The notes: generated by a model not told the origin, from the letters alone. A stretch of 64,000 nt of DNA from Georgenia faecalis (GCF_003710105.1 NZ_CP033325.1:2728001-2792000), one strand, 5' to 3'; shown: positions 34,848 through 45,010, numbered from the stretch's first letter. Numbers and translations are program-made.

Positions 34848-36290
34848 TCAGCTCGCCTGGTGCCCCGACGCGTCCTCGCGCGAGCCGGGCCGGAGCCGGT
34901 GCCACATGGGCGCCGCCCGTCGCGGCGCCTCGGGCGCCGTCGTGGCGTCCGCGTGGGTCGACGCGTCGGCGTGGGTCGACCCGTCGGCGTGGTTCTCGGC
35001 GTCGCCGTGGGCGACGGCGTCGGCGCGTGCCTCGTCGCGGCGCGCGCGCCTCGACTCGCCCGCCGCCGTCACCCGGCCGCGCGCCCCCCGGAAGCCGCGC
35101 AGGACGGTGGCGCGGGACCAGGGGTGGGCAAGGAGTACGACGAGCACGGCCCCCAGGGCGACCTCCAGGGCGACCGCGCCGACGACGGCGGGGGGCGCGG
35201 CGCCCACCACCGCCATCCGGCCCGGGCCGATGGAGCCGCGCGCCACCAGCGCCGCGACGCCGGCGAGCACGCCCGCCCCGGCACCGGCGAGGGCCGCAGC
35301 GAGCACGGCGCTGCCCGGGTGGGGCTGGAAGCGTCGCCGGTGCAGGCGCCAGCCGGTGAGCGCGCCGACGAGGACGGGGACGAGCACCACCCACGTGAGG
35401 TCGGGGCCACCCGGGCCGGGCAGGGCGCCGAGCAGGGGCACCGCCGGCAGCGGGGCGGCGACGACCTCGCCCGGGGCGAAGTCGGTGCCCGTCCCCACGA
35501 CGAAGCCCGGTCCGGCGAGCCAGCCGAGCGCCCAGACGACGGCCGTCGGCAACCACAGGAGCTGACCGAGGACGAGCGCGACGGCGCCGACGACGTCGGG
35601 GGCGAGCGCCCGGTGGAGGTCGACGACCTGGGGCCAGCCCACAGCGATCGCGAGGCCGGCGGCGAGGACCGCGGCGATCGCGAGGCCCAGGCCCGCCCAG
35701 GTCGCCGCGCGGGTCCCCGCGCGCACCGGCTCCGGCACGCGGGCCAGGGCGGCCCGCAGCCGGGGGGCCGGGACGTCCGCGCGGCGCAGCGCGGCGCCGG
35801 TCCCGAGGGCCGCGATGACCGCGGCCCCGAGGGCGGCCCCCGGGCGTCCCGCGGGCCCGGTGACGAGCAGGGAGAGGACGAGCGTCATCGCGACGTGGCC
35901 GGCGACGGTGAACCCCGCCGGGCCCCAGCCCCGCAGGCGCGCCCGGCGGGCGCCGCCGTAGACGAGGGCGAGGCTGAGCAGCGACAGCCCCAGGGGGGCG
36001 AGGGTGAGGGCGGCACCGCCACCGAGGGGCCGGACGCCGCCCTGCCCGAGGAGCCAGAGCGCCGTCCCGGTGCGCGCCGCCTCCACCCAGCTCGCGTCGC
36101 CGAGCACCGGCGCGGCGGCGGTGGCGACGTAGGCGGCGACCGCGGGGACGACGACGGTGAGCCAGCTGAGGACGGCTGCCTCGACGCCCGTGATGGTGGA
36201 GCGCAGCCACCCCTCGGGCATGCGGCGGGTGCGCGCCGGCTGGGGGCCGATGACGCGGGGAGGCGTGGTGGTGGCGGTCATCGTGCCCAT
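34848..36290 (-). CDS. perM: DUF6350 membrane protein, PerM homologue
   Basis: A 480-residue integral membrane protein with about ten hydrophobic helices and a hydrophilic C-terminal tail of ~90 residues. The tail contains a short His/Ala/Asp repeat (STHADASTHADA). Position between sucD and purN-purH equals that of M. tuberculosis Rv0955 (PerM), which belongs to the DUF6350 family and has been implicated in cell division. The name is transferred from synteny and the membrane pattern, not from a strong sequence match that could be checked here. The ATG has a GGGGAGG ribosome site 5 bases upstream. Confidence 0.75.
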   Translation of the reverse strand: MGTMTATTTPPRVIGPQPARTRRMPEGWLRSTITGVEAAVLSWLTVVVPAVAAYVATAAAPVLGDASWVEAARTGTALWLLGQGGVRPLGGGAALTLAPLGLSLLSLALVYGGARRARLRGWGPAGFTVAGHVAMTLVLSLLVTGPAGRPGAALGAAVIAALGTGAALRRADVPAPRLRAALARVPEPVRAGTRAATWAGLGLAIAAVLAAGLAIAVGWPQVVDLHRALAPDVVGAVALVLGQLLWLPTAVVWALGWLAGPGFVVGTGTDFAPGEVVAAPLPAVPLLGALPGPGGPDLTWVVLVPVLVGALTGWRLHRRRFQPHPGSAVLAAALAGAGAGVLAGVAALVARGSIGPGRMAVVGAAPPAVVGAVALEVALGAVLVVLLAHPWSRATVLRGFRGARGRVTAAGESRRARRDEARADAVAHGDAENHADGSTHADASTHADATTAPEAPRRAAPMWHRLRPGSREDASGHQAS

Positions 36291-36361
36291 CGTCGCCTCC
36301 CCCCGCCCGCGGGGGCCGCTGGGCGGGCGGCGTGTCCGCCGCGGGTTGTGTGATCCGTACG

Positions 36362-36395
36362 CCGCACGCCCCCGGCGCGGGCCGGGGGCGTGCGG
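36362..36395 (-). terminator. Terminator after sucD
   Basis: A perfect 15-bp stem CCGCACGCCCCCGGC/GCCGGGGGCGTGCGG with a 4-base loop, 43 bases beyond the sucD stop. It separates sucCD from perM. Confidence 0.85.
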
Positions 36396-36437
36396 GTGGT
36401 GCGAGGGGGTGCGGCCGGAGCGGGTCCCGGCCGCGGC

Positions 36438-37358
36438 TCAGCCGGCGAGGATCTCGCGGGCCAGGCGCGCGGTCTCCGACGGCGTCTTGCCGACCTTGAC
36501 CCCGGCCGCCTCGAGGGCGACCTTCTTCGCCTCGGCGGTGCCCGAGGACCCCGAGACGATGGCGCCGGCGTGGCCCATCGTCTTGCCCTCGGGGGCGGTG
36601 AAGCCGGCGACGTACCCGACGACCGGCTTGGTGACGTGCGCCTGGATGAACTCCGCGGCACGCTCCTCGGCGTCGCCACCGATCTCACCGATCATGACGA
36701 TGAGGTCGGTGTCGGGGTCCGCCTCGAACGCCTCGAGGGCGTCGATGTGGGTGGTCCCGATGACCGGGTCCCCGCCGATGCCGATGGCGGTGGTGAAGCC
36801 CAGGTCCCGCAGCTCGTACATCATCTGGTAGGTGAGGGTGCCCGACTTGGAGACCAGGCCGATGCGGCCCGGGCCGGTGATGTCGGCCGGCGTGATGCCG
36901 ACGTTGGACTTCCCGGGGCTGATGATGCCGGGGCAGTTCGGGCCGATGAGCCGCACGCCCTTGGACTGGGCGTAGGCGAAGAACTCGGCCGTGTCCGCCA
37001 CCGGGACGCCCTCGGTGATGATGACGACGAGCGGCACGCCGGCGTCGACCGCCTCGACGACCGCACCCTTGGTGTGGGCGGGCGGGACGAAGACGACGGA
37101 GACGTCGGCTCCGGTGGCCTCGCGGGCCTCCGCGACCGTGCCGAAGACGGGCACGGAGACGGTGCCGGCGGTGCGCTCGGCGCTGCCGGGCCCGAGGGGC
37201 TCGACGTCGAAGTCGACGCTGGTGCCCGCCTTGCGCGGGTTCACCCCGCCGACGATCTGGGTGCCGGCGCCGAGCATGCGGCGGGTGTGCTTCTGCCCCT
37301 CGGCACCGGTCATGCCCTGGACGATGACGCGCGAGTTCGCGTCGAGGAAGATCGACAT
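36438..37358 (-). CDS. sucD: Succinate-CoA ligase, alpha subunit
   Basis: A 306-residue subunit of succinyl-CoA synthetase (TCA cycle, substrate-level ATP/GTP formation). It binds CoA and carries the phosphohistidine. The N-terminus [20 protein letters not shown], the segment [16 protein letters not shown] and the active-site His in [12 protein letters not shown] (~residue 250) are all present. An AAGGGA site precedes the ATG. It follows sucC with a 15-base gap in one operon and ends at a strong hairpin. Confidence 0.98.
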   Translation of the reverse strand: MSIFLDANSRVIVQGMTGAEGQKHTRRMLGAGTQIVGGVNPRKAGTSVDFDVEPLGPGSAERTAGTVSVPVFGTVAEAREATGADVSVVFVPPAHTKGAVVEAVDAGVPLVVIITEGVPVADTAEFFAYAQSKGVRLIGPNCPGIISPGKSNVGITPADITGPGRIGLVSKSGTLTYQMMYELRDLGFTTAIGIGGDPVIGTTHIDALEAFEADPDTDLIVMIGEIGGDAEERAAEFIQAHVTKPVVGYVAGFTAPEGKTMGHAGAIVSGSSGTAEAKKVALEAAGVKVGKTPSETARLAREILAG

Positions 37359-37373
37359 GGTGTGGTCCGTCCC

Positions 37374-38540
37374 TTACTTCGCAGCCGCGAGCTCGGCGGC
37401 CTTGGCCGCAGCGTCGTCCATGGTGTCCACCATCGTCACGAGCGGGTGGTCGGCCTCGGCCAGGATCCGGCGTCCCTCGTCGACGGCGTTGCCGTCGAGG
37501 CGGACGACCAGGGGCTTGGTCGCCTTGTCGCCGAGGATGCCCAGCGCCTGGACGATCCCCTTGGCGACCTCGTCGCAGGCGGTGATGCCGCCGAAGACGT
37601 TGACGAAGACGCTGCGCACCTGCTCGTCGCCGAGGATGACGTCGAGCCCGTTGGCCATGACCTCGGCGTTGGCGCCGCCGCCGATGTCGAGGAAGTTCGC
37701 CGGGCGCACGCCGTGGCGCTCGCCCGCGTAGGCGACGACGTCGAGGGTGCTCATGACGAGGCCCGCGCCGTTGCCGATGATGCCGACCTGGCCGTCGAGC
37801 TTGACGTAGTTGAGGCCCGCGGCCTTGGCCTTGGCCTCGAGCGGGTCCGCGGCGGCGGCGTCCTCGAGGGCGGCGTGGTCGGGGTGGCGGAAGTCCGCGT
37901 TGGCGTCCAGCGTCACCTTGCCGTCGAGGGCGATGATGGCGCCGTCCTCGGTCCGCACGAGCGGGTTCACCTCGACTAGGGTGGCGTCCTCCTCGCGGTA
38001 GACGGTCCACAGCTTCTCGATGACCGCGGCGACGTCGGCGGCGATCTCCGGGGCGAACCCGGCGGCGTCGACGATCTCGCGGGCCTTGGCGGCGTCGATC
38101 CCGGTGATGGGGTCGACGGCGACACGGGCGAGGGCCTCGGGGCGCTCGACCGCGAGCTGCTCGATCTCCACGCCGCCCTCGACGCTGGCCATGGCGAGGT
38201 AACGCCGCTCCGCGCGGTCGAGGAGGACGGAGAAGTAGAACTCCTCGGCGATCTTGGCGCCCTCGGCGATCATCACGCGGTGGACGGTGTGGCCCTTGAT
38301 GTCCATGCCGAGGATCTCGGCCGCACGCGCCTGAGCCTCCTCGGGGTTGTGGGCGAGCTTGACGCCGCCCGCCTTGCCGCGGCCACCGGTCTTCACCTGC
38401 GCCTTGACCACGACGGTCCCGCCGCCCAGCTCTTCGGCCGCAGCCCGGGCCTCTTCCGGCGTCGTCGCGACGACACCGCCGAGCACGGGAACCCCGTGCT
38501 TGGCGAACACGTCACGCGCCTGGTACTCGAACAGATCCAC
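37374..38540 (-). CDS. sucC: Succinate-CoA ligase, beta subunit
   Basis: A 388-residue ATP-grasp subunit that binds the nucleotide and succinate. Family segments: [19 protein letters not shown] at the start, [46 protein letters not shown] and [16 protein letters not shown]. The GTG at 38540 is chosen because it matches the usual N-terminus of the family. The leader contains TACGCT (-10, 38600-38605) and, close to the expected start site, the dyad motif TCTCGATGTCGAG that also marks the icd promoter. Confidence 0.97.
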   Translation of the reverse strand: MDLFEYQARDVFAKHGVPVLGGVVATTPEEARAAAEELGGGTVVVKAQVKTGGRGKAGGVKLAHNPEEAQARAAEILGMDIKGHTVHRVMIAEGAKIAEEFYFSVLLDRAERRYLAMASVEGGVEIEQLAVERPEALARVAVDPITGIDAAKAREIVDAAGFAPEIAADVAAVIEKLWTVYREEDATLVEVNPLVRTEDGAIIALDGKVTLDANADFRHPDHAALEDAAAADPLEAKAKAAGLNYVKLDGQVGIIGNGAGLVMSTLDVVAYAGERHGVRPANFLDIGGGANAEVMANGLDVILGDEQVRSVFVNVFGGITACDEVAKGIVQALGILGDKATKPLVVRLDGNAVDEGRRILAEADHPLVTMVDTMDDAAAKAAELAAAK

Positions 38541-38576
38541 CCGGATGAGTCCTCTCGTCGTCGCTGGTCCCGGTGC

Positions 38577-38605
38577 CTCGACATCGAGACATTCAGGCCA
38601 GCGTA
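38577..38605 (-). promoter_or_regulatory. sucC promoter with TCTCGATGTCGAG motif
   Basis: On the minus strand a TACGCT -10 box (38600-38605) is followed after 10 bases by TCTCGATGTCGAG (38577-38589), around the transcription start. The motif is identical to that at icd (26802-26814). Confidence 0.55.
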
Positions 38606-38728
38606 CCGGCCCGCGCCGTCCGGCTTCCTCCTGGGGGCCGGCGGCAGGCCCGGTGCCGACGTTCGGCGACCCGCGCACACGGGTCAATGGACGGTGCGGC
38701 GCCGGCGTCGCCGACCGCCGCCGGCGCG

Positions 38729-39343
38729 TTATGCCCGGCGGAGCACGGCGACGAGGAAGCCGGCGCCCTCGGTGTAGGGGCGCAGGTCCCACGTGGAGAG
38801 CAGCAGGTCCGGCACGAGCCCCCCGGCTCGCGCGTCCTCGAGGAACTCCTCGAAGTCGTACCCGCGCCCGGCGCCGAAGCCGATCGCCGCGCGGCCGTCC
38901 GGCCGGAGATGGCCGGCCATGCGGCGCAGCACCTCCCGGCGGGTGCTCGGGGCGAGGAAGGTCATGACGTTGCCGGCGCACAGGATGGCGTCGAAGCCCT
39001 CGGCGATGCCGCGCGCCGGCAGGTCGAGCTCGGCGAGGTCACCGACGAGCCATGTCGCGTCCGGGTGGTCCTGTCTCGCGGCGTCGATGAGCACCGGGTC
39101 GACGTCCACCCCGACGACGACGTGGCCGCGCCCCGCGAGGTACCCGCCGTGGCGTCCCGGCCCGCAGCCCGCGTCGAGGATGCGCGCCCCGCGCGGGACG
39201 AGCGCGTCGACGAGCCGGGCCTCCCCGACGAGGTCGGCGCCGGCGGCCGCCATCGCCCGGAATCGTTCGACGTACCAGGTGGAGTGCTCGGGGTTGGCCC
39301 GGGTCATCTCGGCCCACGTGCTCGGTTCGGTCATGGTGCTCAT
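38729..39343 (-). CDS. Class I SAM-dependent methyltransferase
   Basis: A 204-residue methyltransferase. The SAM-binding motif I is [19 protein letters not shown] (~residues 53-71), motif [17 protein letters not shown], and motif [15 protein letters not shown]. The substrate is unknown; it resembles the broad Methyltransf_11/25 group acting on small molecules. ATGs at 39343 and 39334 are both possible starts; the first is listed. It lies 16 bases after the acyltransferase-SGNH gene on the same strand and may be co-transcribed. Confidence 0.85.
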   Translation of the reverse strand: MSTMTEPSTWAEMTRANPEHSTWYVERFRAMAAAGADLVGEARLVDALVPRGARILDAGCGPGRHGGYLAGRGHVVVGVDVDPVLIDAARQDHPDATWLVGDLAELDLPARGIAEGFDAILCAGNVMTFLAPSTRREVLRRMAGHLRPDGRAAIGFGAGRGYDFEEFLEDARAGGLVPDLLLSTWDLRPYTEGAGFLVAVLRRA

Positions 39344-39359
39344 CCTGCCCGCCGTGGCG

Positions 39360-41252
39360 CTATCCACCCAGTCGCGCGGACAGCTCGGCGAAGGCATCAG
39401 TCACCACCTGGGCGTAGAGGTGCCCGCCGTCGATGTCCGGGTGGATCCCGTCCGACTGGAGCATGTGCGGGGCGGCGTCGATGGCCGCGTACCAGTCCGC
39501 GATGACGGCGTTGGGGTAGTCGGCCACCACCTGGGCCAGGGCCGCGTTGGCCTCGGGGATCCAGTGGCTGCCGCCGTAGAGGTTGACGACGACGACCATC
39601 CGCTCGGGCCCCAGGGCGTCGAGGGTGGCCCGCACCACCGCGGGCTCCCGGACGCCCGCGTTGGTGCCGAAGTCGAGGACGACCGCGCGGCGCACGGTCC
39701 CCTCCGCGACGGCGGCCTCCACCGCTGCCAGGCCGTCGGGCCACTGGCGGTTCGACAGCGCGTCGAGCGCGATGCCCGGGTAGGCCGCGGTGAGGCCGTG
39801 GGCGCTGGTCACCATGATGGAGTCGCCGAAGCCGGTGATCTCCTCCCCGGTGGGGACGCTCAGGTCGAGACCGGGGGCTTCCTCCGCGCGGGTGGGGGCG
39901 TCCGTCGCCGCCGCTGTCGCTCCGGACGCCGCGACGATCTCCTCCCCGTCCTCGATCTGCGCCTGCGTCTGGGAGGTGGTCGGGGCGGTCGCCAGCGCGA
40001 CCGCGCTGCCGGCGAGGACGACCGCCCCGGCCCCGGCCACGACGCGGGCGCGGCGTGCGCCGGTCCCACGGACCGCCCGCAGCGCAGCACCGGCCGCACC
40101 GCGGAACCCGAGCTCACGCACGGGCAGCTCGAGGTAGCGGTAGGAGACGGCCGCCGCGGCGAGGGTGAGGACGAGGGCCAGGCCCCGGGTCGTCCAGCTC
40201 AGCGGGGAGTCGAAGGTGGTCGCCGGCAGCGCCTCGGTGAGCACGAGGAGGACCGGCCAGTGCCACAGGTAGATCCCGTAGGAGCGCTGGCCGACCCACT
40301 CGAGCGGGCGCAGGCGCAGCAGCCGCTGGTACGGGGTCCCCGGGCCGAGAAGGGCGGCCACGAGGACCGCCGTGAGCACGCTCGCCGCGAGGATGCCGCC
40401 GCGGAACGTCGCCGCATGGTCCTCGCCCAGGGCGAGCATGAGCCCGGCGAGCGCCGCGAGCGCCGCGATGGCCGCGAGCACCCGCAGCCGCCGCCAGACC
40501 GTGCGGTGCAGCCAGCTGCCCTCGTCCGCCCAGGAGAACGCGAGCGCGGCGCCGATCATGAGCCCGAAGAGGTGGGTGTCGGTGCCGTAGTACACCCGGG
40601 TCGCGTCCTCGCTCGGGGTGTGGAGCAGCGCCATCGCGGCGGCGGACAGCGCGGCGACGGCGAGGGTGACCCGGACCCGGGCGCGGGTGGTGGCGGTGAG
40701 CGCGACGAGCAGGACGAGGGCGACCGGCCACAGGAGGTAGAACTGCTCCTCCACCGCGAGGGACCAGAAGTTGACGAAGAGCTGCGGCGCGGTGCGCGTG
40801 AAGTAGCTGGAGCCGGCGCCGATCTCGAGCCAGTTGGTGGAGAACGTCAGCGCCCCGAGCGCCTGGCGGCGCGCGTTGACGAGCAGGTCCCCGCCCGCGA
40901 GGGCAGCGGCGCTCACGCCCACGACGACGACGGCGAGGAGGGCGGGCAGCAGGCGCCGGGCGCGGCGCAGCCAGAACCGCGGCAGGTGGAGCCGACCACG
41001 GGTGCGCAGCTCGCGCAGCAGGAGGGTGGTGATGAGGAAGCCGCTGACGACGAAGAAGACGTCGACGCCGAGGAACCCGCCGGGCAGCGTCGTCGGGCGC
41101 AGGTGGTAGACGAGCACGGCGAGCACGGCGAGCGCGCGCAGCCCGTCGAGGCCCTCGATCCACCCGGACGTCGCCCCCGGGCGCGCCGGGCGCGGCGCAC
41201 CGCGCGGCGCCGTCGTGCCCGGGGCGGGGCGAGTTGCGACACCGGCGCTCAT
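39360..41252 (-). CDS. Acyltransferase 3 family protein with C-terminal SGNH domain (OafA/YrhL-like)
   Basis: A 630-residue membrane O-acyltransferase. Residues ~30-375 form an acyltransferase-3 domain with ten or so helices and the conserved GLDGLRALAVLAVLVYHL and GVDVFFVVSGFLITTLLL. After another helix (~405-425) and a linker comes an extracytoplasmic SGNH esterase-like domain with GFGDSIMV (Ser) and the Asp-His pair in SDGIHPDIDGG. Such fusions acetylate cell-surface polysaccharides or peptidoglycan, the SGNH domain completing the acyl transfer outside. The target polymer is unknown. The ATG has a GGAGGG ribosome site. Confidence 0.92.
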   Translation of the reverse strand: MSAGVATRPAPGTTAPRGAPRPARPGATSGWIEGLDGLRALAVLAVLVYHLRPTTLPGGFLGVDVFFVVSGFLITTLLLRELRTRGRLHLPRFWLRRARRLLPALLAVVVVGVSAAALAGGDLLVNARRQALGALTFSTNWLEIGAGSSYFTRTAPQLFVNFWSLAVEEQFYLLWPVALVLLVALTATTRARVRVTLAVAALSAAAMALLHTPSEDATRVYYGTDTHLFGLMIGAALAFSWADEGSWLHRTVWRRLRVLAAIAALAALAGLMLALGEDHAATFRGGILAASVLTAVLVAALLGPGTPYQRLLRLRPLEWVGQRSYGIYLWHWPVLLVLTEALPATTFDSPLSWTTRGLALVLTLAAAAVSYRYLELPVRELGFRGAAGAALRAVRGTGARRARVVAGAGAVVLAGSAVALATAPTTSQTQAQIEDGEEIVAASGATAAATDAPTRAEEAPGLDLSVPTGEEITGFGDSIMVTSAHGLTAAYPGIALDALSNRQWPDGLAAVEAAVAEGTVRRAVVLDFGTNAGVREPAVVRATLDALGPERMVVVVNLYGGSHWIPEANAALAQVVADYPNAVIADWYAAIDAAPHMLQSDGIHPDIDGGHLYAQVVTDAFAELSARLGG

Positions 41253-41351
41253 CGACAGCCCTCCGCTCGGGGGCAGGACCGGCGGCTCCGGCCCGCTCCT
41301 CGCAGGCTAGGCGCTGGCACCGACATCCCCCGGGAGGACGCGCGGCGACCT

Positions 41352-42446
41352 TCAGCGGGCGACGGGCAGGTCCGGGAACTCCCGCGCGATGACGGGGCTC
41401 GTCACCGCGCCGTCGCTGGTGAGGACGGCCGCCGCGAGCGCCGGGTCGCGCTCGCACGCCCCGCGCCAGCCGTGCTCGGCGAGAGCGAGGGCGTACGGCA
41501 GCGTGGCATTGGTGAGGGCCGCCGTCGCCGTCGCGGGCACGGCACCGGGCATGTTCGCCACGCAGTAGAACAGGGAGCTCGCCACCCGGTAGGTGGGGTC
41601 GCCGTGGGTCGTCGGGCGGGAGTCGGCGAAGCAGCCGCCCTGGTCGATCGCGATGTCGACGAGGACCGAGCCCGGGCGCATCTCCTCCACGAGGGAGTGC
41701 GGGACGAGGACGGGGGCACGCCGCCCCCGCACGAGGACCGCACCGACGACGAGGTCGGCCTCCCGCACCGCGTCCTCGATCGCCGCGGCGCTGGAGACGA
41801 TGGTGCGCAGCCCGCCGCCGTAGAGCTCGTCGAGCTCGCGCAGGCGGTCGACGGCGAGGTCGAGGACGGTGACCCGGGCGCCCCACTGGAGGGCGAGCCG
41901 GGCCGCGTTCGCGCCCGCCCGGCCCGCCCCGAGGACGACGACGTCCGCGGACCGCACGCCGGGCACCCCGGCGAGGAGGACGCCCCGCCCGCCCATCGGC
42001 TCCATGAGGTGGTAGGCCCCCACCTGGACGGACAGCCGCCCGGCGATCTCGCTCATCGGGGCCAGGAGGGGCAGCGAGCCGTCGGGGAGCTCGACCATCT
42101 CGTAGGCCACCGCCGTCGTGCCGGCCGTGACGAGCGCCGCCGTGAGCTCGCCCGCCGCCGCGAGGTGGAAGTAGGTGAAGAGCACCTGGCCGGCGCGCAG
42201 GTGGTGGAGCTCCTGCGGCTGGGGCTCCTTGACCTTGAGGACGAGCTCCGCCCCCCAGGCGTCGTCCGCGGTGCCCAGGCGGGCCCCGGCGGCGGCGTAG
42301 GCCTGGTCCGGCACGCCCGAGCCGAGCCCCGCGCCCCGCTCGACGACGACGTCGTGCCCGCGCGCGACGAGCTCCCGCGCCCCGGAGGGCACCAGCGCGA
42401 CCCGGTTCTCCTGGCTCTTGCGTTCCCGCGGCACACCCACGTGCAT
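41352..42446 (-). CDS. ald: Alanine dehydrogenase
   Basis: A 364-residue NAD-dependent enzyme converting L-alanine to pyruvate and ammonia, reversibly. The N-terminus MHVGVPRERKSQENRVALVP, the catalytic Lys in LVLKVKEPQPQE, the His in HLMEP and the NAD fold VVVLGAGRAGANAARLA are seen, as is VDIAIDQGGCF. Normal family length is ~370. The ATG at 42446 matches the family start; CATACT lies 6 bases upstream. It is monocistronic and follows pcrA on the same strand with a 44-base gap. Confidence 0.95.
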   Translation of the reverse strand: MHVGVPRERKSQENRVALVPSGARELVARGHDVVVERGAGLGSGVPDQAYAAAGARLGTADDAWGAELVLKVKEPQPQELHHLRAGQVLFTYFHLAAAGELTAALVTAGTTAVAYEMVELPDGSLPLLAPMSEIAGRLSVQVGAYHLMEPMGGRGVLLAGVPGVRSADVVVLGAGRAGANAARLALQWGARVTVLDLAVDRLRELDELYGGGLRTIVSSAAAIEDAVREADLVVGAVLVRGRRAPVLVPHSLVEEMRPGSVLVDIAIDQGGCFADSRPTTHGDPTYRVASSLFYCVANMPGAVPATATAALTNATLPYALALAEHGWRGACERDPALAAAVLTSDGAVTSPVIAREFPDLPVAR

Positions 42447-42490
42447 GGCGCCAGTATGCGCCGGACCCGCTCGCGCGGCCCGGTGAGGTG

Positions 42491-45010
42491 TCAGAGCTTG
42501 GTGACGGGCGAGTACCGCAGGAGGAGCCGCTTGACCTGGCCGCCGCCGAAGTCGATCTTCGCCACGGTCGACGCCGCCGCCCCCTCGATCCCGATGACCG
42601 TGCCGACGCCGTAGGAGTCGTGGGTGACCTTGTCCCCCACGTCGAGGTTGGGCACCGCCCCGGCCGGGCGCGGGGTGGCGGAACCGAACGTCGCCCCCGT
42701 GCTCTGGGTGTCGGCGAGGCGGGTGGTGCGCACGGCGCTGCTGCGCGCGCCGGAGCCGCCACCCTCCCCACGGGAACGGCCGCCCCAGCCCGAGCCCGAG
42801 CCGGAGCCCCACACCGAGCCGCCGGAGCGGAGCGTGTCGACGGAGGACGCCTCGCGGCGCCAGTCGAGGAGCTCGGCGGGGATGTCGGAGAGGAACCGGC
42901 TGGCCGGGAACTCCTGCGGCGCGCCCCAGGCGGTCCGCACGGCCGCGCGGGAGAGGTAGAGCCGCCGCTGCGCGCGGGTGAGCGCGACGTAGGCGAGCCG
43001 GCGCTCCTCCGCGAGCTCGTCCGGCTCGCGCAGGGAGCGCTGGTGCGGGAACGTCCCGTCCTCGAGCCCGGTGACGAAGACGACGGGGAACTCCAGGCCC
43101 TTGGCCGTGTGGACGGTCATGAGCGTGACCTGGCCCTGGTCCTCGGCGTCCCGGTCGGGGATCTGGTCGCTGTCCGCCACGAGCGCCACCCGCTCGAGGA
43201 AGTCCCCGAGGGTGCCCTCGGGGTCGCCCTCGCTGAACTCGGCGGCGACGGCGTGCAGCTCGGCGAGGTTCTCCACCCGGGAGGCGTCCTGGGGGTCGTC
43301 GCTGGCGCGCAGCTCGTCGAGGTAGCCGGAGCGGTCGAGGGCGGCGTCGAGGACCTCCGCGGGCGGGGCCCCGGACTCGGCGAGCTCGCGCAGGCCGCGC
43401 ATGAGCTCGGCGAAGACCCGGACCTGCGTGCGGCCGCGGGTCGCGAGGCCGAGCACCTCCGGCGCCGTGCCGTCCGGCGCCGCGGCGTGCTCGATGGCCT
43501 CGCCGAAGGAGATCCGCTCGCGCTCGGCGTGCGCGCCGAGCATGGCCTCGGCCCGGTCCCCCAGGCCCCGCTTGGGGACGTTGAGGATGCGGCGCAGGTT
43601 GACGGCGTCGTCGGGGTTGGCCACGGCGCGCAGGTAGGCGAGGGCGTCCTTGATCTCGCGCCGCTCGTAGAAGCGCGTCCCGCCGACCACCTTGTAGGGG
43701 ATGCCGACCCGGACGAGCACCTCCTCGAGGGCCCGCGACTGGGCGTTGGTGCGGTAGAACACGGCGACGTCACCCGGGCGCACGCCCTCGGTGTCCCCGA
43801 GGCGGTCGATCTCCTCGGCGATGAAGCGCGCCTCCTCGTGCTCGGAGTCCGCGACGTACCCCACCACCTGCGGGCCGGAGCCCGAGGCGGTCCACAGGTT
43901 CTTCGCCCGGCGGCCGGGGTTGCGGGAGATGACGGCGTTGGCGGCGGAGAGGATGGTCTGCGTCGAGCGGTAGTTCTGCTCGAGGAGGATCGTCGTCGCG
44001 TCCGGGTAGTCCGCCTCGAACTCGAGGATGTTGCGGATCGTCGCGCCGCGGAAGGCGTAGATGGACTGGTCGGCGTCGCCGACGACGGTGAGCTCACCCG
44101 GCGGCACGTTCCCGGCGGGGTCCGCCGTGGCCTCACCGGTGACGCCGGCCAGCTCGCGGATGAGGACGTACTGGGCGTGGTTGGTGTCCTGGTACTCGTC
44201 GACGAGGACATGGCGGAACCGGCGGCGGTAGTGCTCGGCGACGGCGGGGAACGCCTGGAGCAGGTTGACCGTCGTCATGATGAGGTCGTCGAAGTCGAGG
44301 GCGTGCGCCTGGCGCAGCCGCTCGTTGTAGCGCCGGTAGGCGCTGGCCAGGGCGGTGTCGAACGCGTTGGACTCGGAGACGGTCGCCGCGAAGTCCTCGG
44401 GGTCGACCAGCTCGTTCTTGAGGTCGGACACGCGCGCGGAGAGGACCTTCGGCGGGTACCGCTTGGGGTCGAGGTCGAGCTGGCGGCACACGAGCGTCAT
44501 GAGGCGCTGGGAGTCCGCGGCGTCGTAGATGGAGAAGCTCGAGCGCAGCCCCAGCGTGGTGTGCTCGCGCCGCAGGATCCGGACGCAGGCCGAGTGGAAC
44601 GTCGAGACCCACATGCTCCGGGCGGCGGGGCCGACGAGGTCGGCCACGCGCTCGCGCATCTCCCCCGCTGCCTTGTTGGTGAAGGTGATGGCGAGCACCT
44701 CGCCCGGGCGCGCCCGGCCGGTCGCCAGGAGGTAGGCGATGCGGTGGGTGAGCACCCGGGTCTTGCCCGAGCCGGCGCCGGCGACGATGAGCAGCGGCCC
44801 GCCGGCGTGGGAGACGGCGGCGCGCTGCTGCGGGTTGAGGCCCTCGAGGAGGGCCTCGGCGTCGGGCCGGGAGGCACCCGCGCGGCCGGGGTTCGCGGGC
44901 GCGCCGGACCCCGGCGCAGCGGCGGGCCCGTCGTCGTCGCGCGGGGGGACGGCGGTGGGCAGGGGCGTGGCCGCGTCGAGGGCCGGGAGGTGGTCGAACA
45001 AGGAGGTCAT
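42491..45010 (-). CDS. pcrA: ATP-dependent DNA helicase PcrA/UvrD
   Basis: An 839-residue superfamily 1A 3'-5' helicase acting in repair and replication-fork clearance. Motifs: Q-motif LNPQQRAAVSH, Walker A IVAGAGSGKTRVL (~residue 80), Ia TFTNKAAGEMRERV, II VDEYQDTNHAQY, III VGDADQSIYAFRGA, IV EQNYRST, V TVHTAKGLEFPVVFV and VI VALTRAQRRLYL. The C-terminus ends in the PcrA RNA-polymerase-interacting Tudor-like region (VGDKVTHDSYGVGTVIGI). The ATG at 45010 starts the conserved MTSLFDHL; TACGCT 10 bases upstream suggests a very short leader. A low-complexity Gly/Ser insert precedes the C-terminal domain. Confidence 0.96.
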   Translation of the reverse strand: MTSLFDHLPALDAATPLPTAVPPRDDDGPAAAPGSGAPANPGRAGASRPDAEALLEGLNPQQRAAVSHAGGPLLIVAGAGSGKTRVLTHRIAYLLATGRARPGEVLAITFTNKAAGEMRERVADLVGPAARSMWVSTFHSACVRILRREHTTLGLRSSFSIYDAADSQRLMTLVCRQLDLDPKRYPPKVLSARVSDLKNELVDPEDFAATVSESNAFDTALASAYRRYNERLRQAHALDFDDLIMTTVNLLQAFPAVAEHYRRRFRHVLVDEYQDTNHAQYVLIRELAGVTGEATADPAGNVPPGELTVVGDADQSIYAFRGATIRNILEFEADYPDATTILLEQNYRSTQTILSAANAVISRNPGRRAKNLWTASGSGPQVVGYVADSEHEEARFIAEEIDRLGDTEGVRPGDVAVFYRTNAQSRALEEVLVRVGIPYKVVGGTRFYERREIKDALAYLRAVANPDDAVNLRRILNVPKRGLGDRAEAMLGAHAERERISFGEAIEHAAAPDGTAPEVLGLATRGRTQVRVFAELMRGLRELAESGAPPAEVLDAALDRSGYLDELRASDDPQDASRVENLAELHAVAAEFSEGDPEGTLGDFLERVALVADSDQIPDRDAEDQGQVTLMTVHTAKGLEFPVVFVTGLEDGTFPHQRSLREPDELAEERRLAYVALTRAQRRLYLSRAAVRTAWGAPQEFPASRFLSDIPAELLDWRREASSVDTLRSGGSVWGSGSGSGWGGRSRGEGGGSGARSSAVRTTRLADTQSTGATFGSATPRPAGAVPNLDVGDKVTHDSYGVGTVIGIEGAAASTVAKIDFGGGQVKRLLLRYSPVTKL

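Noticed and set aside
38793-42614. 1273-codon open frame on the plus strand across the methyltransferase, acyltransferase and ald genes
   Set aside because: It crosses three genes with clear motifs on the other strand and has shadow-frame composition.
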